From: Kordia aestuariivivens | GTDB lineage: Bacteria > Bacteroidota > Bacteroidia > Flavobacteriales > Flavobacteriaceae | Direction of reading: 5' to 3' | Assembly: GCF_014397005.1 (NCBI RefSeq) | Contig: NZ_JACGWS010000009.1 | Coordinates: 175,416-239,415, forward strand | DNA length: 64,000 bases | Part shown: one piece after another, positions 57,946 to 64,000 of the stretch | Layout of the letters: each line of letters opens with the position of its first letter | How positions within the stretch are numbered: the first letter of the stretch is position 1 | Program-made: the position numbers and the translations under genes | The notes under the pieces: model-generated | What the model saw: the letters and a program-made list of their open reading frames with translations, nothing else | The model's database searches: none | What the model was told of the DNA's origin: nothing

Positions 57946-60900
57946 ATGAAAAAAATAGTTCTCTTACTTCTGATAGCTCCACTATTTTGCTTTGCGCAAA
58001 ATGTAATTATCGAAAACGGTACCTTCAATATATGCCAAGGTACTTTCTTAGATACTGGCGGTGGCGGCGCAGGGCAGTACTCAAACAACGAAAGTTTTAC
58101 CATGACGATATGTCCTGATAATGCAGGAGATAAAGTTCAATTAATATTCACATCATTTGGGTTGCAAGACATGAGTGACTTTATGAATATCTATGACGGT
58201 GATGATAACACAGCACCACAATTTGGAGCATTTACAGGAACGACAACTCCAGGAACTGTAATTGCTACAAACACAAACACTACAGGCTGTATTACCATTG
58301 AATTTATATCTGATGCGGCTGGTGTTAATATTGGTTGGGCTGCAGATATTTCATGCGTAACGCCTTGTCAAACCATTAACTCTCAATTAGATTCTTCGTT
58401 GCCTGCAGCGGATGCAAATGGATTTATAGAAATTTGTCAGGGAGATGATGTAACTTTTAATGGAAGCGGAACCTTTACTTCTGATGGTACAGGGGCAGAA
58501 TACCAATGGGATTTTGGCGATGGTAGTTCTGAAATAGGTCAAGTAGTAACACATAACTTTCCAAATCCAGGTGCATACATTGTAAATTTAACCATCACTG
58601 ATACAAATAACTGTACAAATAACAATCTTATCAATCAAGTAGTACGAGTTTCTACAACGCCTAGCTTTGCAGGAACTGTGCCTACGGATGATTTTCTTTG
58701 TTTTGGTGATAGTACCACTATTCCAGGTATTGTAACACCAACACCCTATATAGTAGAATGTACACCACCTGTAAGTGGGCAAACATTTTTACCAGATGGA
58801 AATGGAGTTTCGTATGAAACATCAATTCCTGTAGACTGTTTTGATCCTGCACAAGTACTAACATCAGGATCAGAAATATTTAGAATATGTTTAAATATTG
58901 AGCATTCTTACTCAGGAGATTTAGATATCATTATTATAAGTCCAAATGGTCAACAGGCTGACTTATTTTTACAATCTGGTGGCGGAACTTATTTTGGTGG
59001 TGCTAATGATGATAACTCAAATGCTCCCGGAGTCGGTGCAGATTACTGTTTTTCATTATTAGGGACACAAGTACTTGCTGCCGGTGCACCAACAATTACT
59101 GCAGGATCTAATCCTCCAAACAATTCTTGGCAACCAGGGACATATTTGCCAATAGATACAAATGGATTTGACGATCTTATTGGAAGCCCATTAAACGGAA
59201 ATTGGACGATACGAGTTACCGATAATATCGGAATAGATAACGGATATATATTTAGTTGGAATTTAGACTTTGATCCTGCTATTTTACCTGCAGACGAATC
59301 ATTTACACCTGTAATCGTTTCACAAGGATGGTTGCCAGATGCGTCTATCACAAATAATGTTAGTGATGTAATAACGGTATTGCCAACAACACCAGGGCAA
59401 CACTGTTATACGTATGAAGTTACGGATGATTTAGGATGTACATATTCAGAAACAGTTTGTATAGATGTAACACCAGAAATGAACAATGGAGCACCTTCAA
59501 ACTTATCTGTATGTTCTAACAACACAACTGAAGTATTTGACTTAACCGTAAATACAGCCTTAATATTAGCACCAATTCCAGATACTACAGATATGGTGGT
59601 TACCTATCACTTATCGCAAGCAGATGCAGATGCTGGTACGGGAGCTTTAACGCTAGCACAAGCACAGGCGTATACAGGAACTGACGGAGAAGCAATTTTT
59701 ATAAGATTATCATACATAGGAACAACTGCAATTGATTGTTTTGAAACAGAAACGTTCACGTTAAACATAGGAAATACAACAGCAAACGTAGTACCAGATA
59801 TCGTATTATGTGATATTGGTAATGATGGTCAAGAAGAGTTTAACTTCTGTTCGCAATCTCTATTAGCATTAGGAACACAAGATCCTGCTAATTACACAGT
59901 AACATTTCATGATACACAAGCTGACGCTGATGCAAACGTAAGTCCAATTGCATGTATCTATACAAACACAACAGCCCCAGTAGACGATATTTATATAAGA
60001 GTTACAGATAACAACAGTGCAACCTGTTTTGCAGTAACATCGTTTGACTTAATTCTAAACGCAGAACCTGCATTGACAGCGGCTCCAGATATGGTTGTCT
60101 GTGATGATGTTTCTAATGATGGAACTGAATTCTTTAATCTAGACTCACAAATTCCACTCATCTTAGGAACGCAAGATCCTATGAACTTTACAATAAGTTA
60201 CCATGGAAGTACTGCGGATGCAGCAGGAAATATAAATCCGTTACCAGCAACATACCCGAACATCACTCCTTCGGACTTAATTGTTGTAAGAGTACAAAGT
60301 AATATAACAAGCTGTGTCTCTACAACACAATTCAATGTAGTTGTAGATGCATTACCAATAGCAAATGTAGTAGCAGGTATTACTGTCTGTGATGATGTTT
60401 CAAATGATGGAACGGAAGTATTTAACTTCCCAGCTTTAGGTGTAAATGCAGCGATACTTGGAACGCAAGATCCAGCATTATTTACAATTACATATCATAG
60501 TTCATCAATGGACGCTCTATCAGGAGCAAATCCTTTAGTGGTTCCGTATTCAAATACGGCTCAATGTGAAACAATTCATGTTCGTATTGCAAATATGAAC
60601 AATGCATTGTGTTTTGATACAACAAGCTTTCAAATATGTGTAAACTATCAACCAACAGCTGCACAACCAGCGGATATGATTGTCTGTGATGATGCTTCTA
60701 ATGATGGAACTGAAACATTTGATTTCACAACACAAATTCCAACAATCACAGGAACACAAGATCCTTTACTAATAGATATAAATTTCCATGCTTCACAAGC
60801 TGATGCAGATGCAAACATAAATCCGCTACCAACAACTTATGTAGGAAGTGACGGAGAAATAATCTTTGTAAGTGTTACAAGTACTGATGTAACAAATATA

Positions 60901-63900
60901 TGTGCTACAACGACAAGTTTTACATTAGCTGTAAATCCATTGCCAGTTCCAGTCATTCCAACAACATTAGAAGTATGTGATGATGATACTGATGGTTTTA
61001 TACCTTTCACTTTGACAACTGCTGATGCAGAAATCTTAGCGGGACAAACGTCTACGGATGCGATGTCTATTACGTATTATGAAACACCACTTGAAGCACA
61101 AACAGGAGTTGGAACACCACTTATTTCTGATTATACCAATACAACAGCGAATATGCAAACAGTACACATTCGTATTGTAAACACGGTTACTGGTTGTGTA
61201 AATGTTTCAACGTTAGATTTACAAGTAAATCCAGCTATTACAGCGACGACACCTTCAAACTTTACTGTTTGTGATGATACCAATGGAGATGATAATGATG
61301 ACCTTGGGACATTTGATTTGACAACACTAGATGCAGAAATTTTAGGCACTTTGGCAGGAACTGCTACAGTTACGTATTATGACAATTCTGGTACAGAAAT
61401 CATAGGCTTATACACGACTACGTCTGGTCCTGTATCAACTGTCGATGCACGCGTTACTGATAATATCACAGGCTGTTTTGATATTGTTACAGTAACACTT
61501 ATAGTAGATCCGCTTCCAAACTTAGATAACATACCACCAATGATTGCGTGTGATTTTAACAATCCGGGCGATCTGATGGAAATGTTTGATTTAACTACCC
61601 ATACCACTACGGTGGAAAATGGGCAAGTAGGACTTACCATTACGTACCACCTTACGCCGGCTGATGCAGGTACTGGTGCTGGCGCTATTACCAGTCTTAC
61701 TGGAACAGATGGAGATACTATCCATGTGAGGGCAATCAATCTATTGGGATGTATTCAGACTGGAACTTTTCAATTAGAAGTTCCACAATTACCAGTAATC
61801 GCAACTCCTTCTACACTTGAAGCATGTGATGATGAAACGGCAGATGGAATTGCACCAACCGATTTAACGGTTACAAATGATGAAATTACCTTGTCTAATC
61901 CAGACTTGAATGTTTCCTATCATTTAACATTTGCAGATGCAGATAGCGATATGAGCGCACTTATCATGCCTTATGTAAACACAGCAACACCAACGACTTA
62001 TATGGTATTTGTTCGTGTAGAAGATATCAATACAGGATGTCATGTAGTTACACAACTTACGGTAAACATCAACGATACACCAGGCGTTTTCCCAGCAACA
62101 CCCTTAGAATACTGTGATACAGACAACGACGGATTCGGAATCTTTAACATTCGTAGCACAGAAAATCAAATTACTGGCGGTTTAATTCCTGGACAAGTTA
62201 CGGTGACCTATCACGAAACTCCAGAAGATGCAGACAATGATGTGAATCCACTTGCAGATACCTATACCAATATCAATGCATACAATCAAACGATTTATGT
62301 GCGTGTAGAAAATGTCCTTACGGGATGTTTCAATGTAGTAGCTTTAGAATTAATTGTATTTGATTCCCCAGAAATTGCTGCACTTGATGCGGTAAGTTTG
62401 GCTGAATGTGATGATATCACTGCAGATGGGATTGCACAATTCGATCTCACGCAAAGTGAAGTAGAGATTCTAAACGGCGAAGATCCAACCACACATACGG
62501 TTCGATACTATAATACACAAGTAAATGCAATTGCTGGTTTAGCGGCGGGAGAAATCAACAATATAAACGCATACAGCAACATTCCACCAAGTCCACAAAT
62601 CATTTGGGTACGTGTGGAAGATCTGGCAACAGGCTGTTTTAGCATCACGAATCTAACGCTAATTGTCAACGAACTTCCTGTACTGACACAATTGCCAGGA
62701 CTCGACACGTGTGATGCAGTAACACTCAACGACGGAATCGAAGTATTTAATCTCACAAGCCTTGCTGAACAACTACTTAATAATGTTCCGGGGATTAGCT
62801 TACAATACTATGCAAACGCTGCTGATCTGGCAAGTGATACGCCAATTGGTGATCCAACAATGTACAGCAATGTAGAAATTGGAGTACAAACTATCTTTGT
62901 TAAAGCGACTAATGATACCACAGGCTGTGAAAACACGATCACTTTTGATATCAGAGTAAATCCATTGCCAAGTCCAACACTGAATCCAAGCGGAATGCTA
63001 GACGCAGAAGTATGTGATGATGACAATGATGGCTTTACAAGTTTCAACCTAAATGATCTGATCAATGATATCATCAACAATGAACCCGATGTAATCTATA
63101 GTTTCCATGAAACACAGGCAGATGCAACCAATAACTTAAACCCACTTGCAAGTCCATACAATAACATTATGATGGACACACAAACCATCTATGTACTAGC
63201 GACCAATACCGTTACAGGATGTTTCACCGTAACTCCATTACAACTAAATGTGATTCCAATTCCAGTATTGCCACTAAACATCACAGACTTAGAAGAATGT
63301 GATGAAGCAGCGAACTTAGACGGCTTTACGATGTTTGATTTGACTCAGACGCAAATGGAAATCTACGGTACACAAACACCAAGTGATTACACGCTTACCT
63401 ATCACGAAACAGAACAAGATGCCATTGATGATCTATCACCAATAGTAAACCTTACCGATTATATCAATATCACCATCAATCAGCAAACGATTTGGGTACG
63501 TTTAGAAGACAATACCACAGCTTGTTATGCCATTGGAAGCTTTGATATCATCGTAGTGGGGCCGCCAGTGCTGGTACAACCGACTCCATTTGCGCTTTGT
63601 GATGACCTAGAGAGTGGTGATGAAAGTGATGAGATCTCTACATTTGATCTTACCGATAAATACATAGAGATCACTGGAGGAAATACCAGTTTAACACTCA
63701 CTTATTACGCAAGTCTAGCAGACTTAAACAGTAATACGCCAATTGCAGACCCAACAGCGTATCAAAACACAAGCAATCCACAAGTGTTGTATATCCGCGC
63801 AGCCAATGCCGCAGGATGTACCACTGATATTACCATGACACTCCGTGTGCTTCCAATCCCAACACCAAACACCACGCCAACAATATTAGAGGCCTGTGAT

Positions 63901-64000
63901 GATGATAGTGATGGAGATGCAACCAATGGAATGCTCATCTTTGATCTGACACAATCAGAAGCAGAGATTGTAGACAATGAAAGTAATGTGACCGTTAGTT
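57946..64000 (+). CDS. Giant repeat adhesin with CUB, PKD and P domains, 3' end outside window
   Basis: At least 2,018 codons; the frame is open to the right edge. Signal peptide MKKIVLLLLIAPLFCFAQ. A CUB-like domain at residues ~19-140 (GQYSNNESFTMTICPDNAGD, FMNIYDGDD, GCITIEFISDA), a PKD domain at ~147-238 (YQWDFGDGSS, HNFPNPGAYIVNLTITD), a proprotein-convertase P domain at ~285-443 (HSYSGDLDIIIISPNGQ, NGNWTIRVTDN), then about 16 repeats of 95-105 residues with the pattern CDD...DG...FDL...TITYH.T..DA...Y.N...I.VRV...TGCF. Such proteins in flavobacteria end in a gliding-motility-associated type B sorting domain read by the T9SS; that end lies outside the window. Likely a cell-surface adhesin or motility-associated filament. 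Confidence 0.9.
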   Translation, partial: MKKIVLLLLIAPLFCFAQNVIIENGTFNICQGTFLDTGGGGAGQYSNNESFTMTICPDNAGDKVQLIFTSFGLQDMSDFMNIYDGDDNTAPQFGAFTGTTTPGTVIATNTNTTGCITIEFISDAAGVNIGWAADISCVTPCQTINSQLDSSLPAADANGFIEICQGDDVTFNGSGTFTSDGTGAEYQWDFGDGSSEIGQVVTHNFPNPGAYIVNLTITDTNNCTNNNLINQVVRVSTTPSFAGTVPTDDFLCFGDSTTIPGIVTPTPYIVECTPPVSGQTFLPDGNGVSYETSIPVDCFDPAQVLTSGSEIFRICLNIEHSYSGDLDIIIISPNGQQADLFLQSGGGTYFGGANDDNSNAPGVGADYCFSLLGTQVLAAGAPTITAGSNPPNNSWQPGTYLPIDTNGFDDLIGSPLNGNWTIRVTDNIGIDNGYIFSWNLDFDPAILPADESFTPVIVSQGWLPDASITNNVSDVITVLPTTPGQHCYTYEVTDDLGCTYSETVCIDVTPEMNNGAPSNLSVCSNNTTEVFDLTVNTALILAPIPDTTDMVVTYHLSQADADAGTGALTLAQAQAYTGTDGEAIFIRLSYIGTTAIDCFETETFTLNIGNTTANVVPDIVLCDIGNDGQEEFNFCSQSLLALGTQDPANYTVTFHDTQADADANVSPIACIYTNTTAPVDDIYIRVTDNNSATCFAVTSFDLILNAEPALTAAPDMVVCDDVSNDGTEFFNLDSQIPLILGTQDPMNFTISYHGSTADAAGNINPLPATYPNITPSDLIVVRVQSNITSCVSTTQFNVVVDALPIANVVAGITVCDDVSNDGTEVFNFPALGVNAAILGTQDPALFTITYHSSSMDALSGANPLVVPYSNTAQCETIHVRIANMNNALCFDTTSFQICVNYQPTAAQPADMIVCDDASNDGTETFDFTTQIPTITGTQDPLLIDINFHASQADADANINPLPTTYVGSDGEIIFVSVTSTDVTNICATTTSFTLAVNPLPVPVIPTTLEVCDDDTDGFIPFTLTTADAEILAGQTSTDAMSITYYETPLEAQTGVGTPLISDYTNTTANMQTVHIRIVNTVTGCVNVSTLDLQVNPAITATTPSNFTVCDDTNGDDNDDLGTFDLTTLDAEILGTLAGTATVTYYDNSGTEIIGLYTTTSGPVSTVDARVTDNITGCFDIVTVTLIVDPLPNLDNIPPMIACDFNNPGDLMEMFDLTTHTTTVENGQVGLTITYHLTPADAGTGAGAITSLTGTDGDTIHVRAINLLGCIQTGTFQLEVPQLPVIATPSTLEACDDETADGIAPTDLTVTNDEITLSNPDLNVSYHLTFADADSDMSALIMPYVNTATPTTYMVFVRVEDINTGCHVVTQLTVNINDTPGVFPATPLEYCDTDNDGFGIFNIRSTENQITGGLIPGQVTVTYHETPEDADNDVNPLADTYTNINAYNQTIYVRVENVLTGCFNVVALELIVFDSPEIAALDAVSLAECDDITADGIAQFDLTQSEVEILNGEDPTTHTVRYYNTQVNAIAGLAAGEINNINAYSNIPPSPQIIWVRVEDLATGCFSITNLTLIVNELPVLTQLPGLDTCDAVTLNDGIEVFNLTSLAEQLLNNVPGISLQYYANAADLASDTPIGDPTMYSNVEIGVQTIFVKATNDTTGCENTITFDIRVNPLPSPTLNPSGMLDAEVCDDDNDGFTSFNLNDLINDIINNEPDVIYSFHETQADATNNLNPLASPYNNIMMDTQTIYVLATNTVTGCFTVTPLQLNVIPIPVLPLNITDLEECDEAANLDGFTMFDLTQTQMEIYGTQTPSDYTLTYHETEQDAIDDLSPIVNLTDYINITINQQTIWVRLEDNTTACYAIGSFDIIVVGPPVLVQPTPFALCDDLESGDESDEISTFDLTDKYIEITGGNTSLTLTYYASLADLNSNTPIADPTAYQNTSNPQVLYIRAANAAGCTTDITMTLRVLPIPTPNTTPTILEACDDDSDGDATNGMLIFDLTQSEAEIVDNESNVTVS
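59480..64000 (+). repeat. Tandem ~300-bp coding repeats of the adhesin
   Basis: About sixteen units, each starting near the codons for VCDD or ECDD (first units at about 59480, 59784, 60070, 60361 and 60658). Neighbouring units 3-5 are the most alike (VVCDDVSNDGTEFFNL, TVCDDVSNDGTEVFNF, IVCDDASNDGTETFDF), pointing to recent duplication; later units diverge more. Confidence 0.85.

Noticed and set aside
58588..63977. Several reverse-strand open frames across the adhesin
   Set aside because: They mirror the repeat structure of the giant plus-strand gene, are Ser/Val-rich low-complexity translations, and have no independent support.

Overview
The window is a piece of chromosome from a low-GC member of the Bacteroidetes, most likely a marine Flavobacteriaceae. 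A Kordia-like genus is a guess; the sequence itself only supports the family level. The evidence is two proteins with type IX secretion (T9SS) C-terminal sorting domains, a giant gliding-type CUB/PKD/repeat adhesin, SecD and SecF fused in one protein, many SPII lipoproteins, TAnnTTTG-like -7 boxes, and four small GG-leader RiPP precursors of the kind common in flavobacteria. I saw no tRNA, rRNA or CRISPR array.

Region 1 (1-20,400) is a polymorphic-toxin locus. A Rhs/YD-repeat giant of more than 3,500 residues, whose 5' end lies outside the window, ends in a variable toxin tip followed by its putative immunity gene. Downstream, in the same orientation, are four more toxin-tip/immunity modules and a sixth decayed remnant. 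Each orphan module begins with a copy of the last ~250-330 bp of the parental Rhs core, in the same reading frame, so homologous recombination could swap its tip onto the giant. The spacers contain REP-like palindromes and near-identical terminators. A full-length but frameshifted REP-associated tyrosine transposase (RAYT) sits between modules 0 and 1. One tip has a ParB-like nuclease motif. Two immunity proteins carry export signals (one Sec signal peptide, one lipobox), which points to toxins acting in the envelope. A serine-recombinase remnant and one copy of a ~240-bp dispersed repeat close the region.

Region 2 (20,400-41,000) is mixed chromosomal content: two family-2 glycosyltransferases, an FtsE-like ATPase, a calcium-loop lipoprotein, a 1,011-residue TPR protein paired with an outer-membrane barrel protein, a YtcJ-like amidohydrolase lipoprotein, a DUF2911 protein, asparagine synthetase B, a secreted caspase-like protein with a partner lipoprotein, a dipeptide epimerase, and several small envelope proteins. 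Two of the four RiPP precursors lie here, with no modification enzymes nearby.

Region 3 (41,000-57,500) is largely housekeeping: gyrB, malate dehydrogenase, secDF, and a reverse-strand group folE-cysS-hypothetical-yidD-lgt-DUF192. Upstream of secDF are a lipoprotein that copies the SecD periplasmic P1 head without membrane segments, and a second small membrane-anchored protein with a similar sub-motif. Two further RiPP precursors follow secDF.

Region 4 (57,500-64,000) holds a small exported protein and the first ~2,018 codons of a giant surface protein: CUB, PKD and proprotein-convertase P domains, then about sixteen visible repeats of roughly 95-105 residues. It runs off the right edge.
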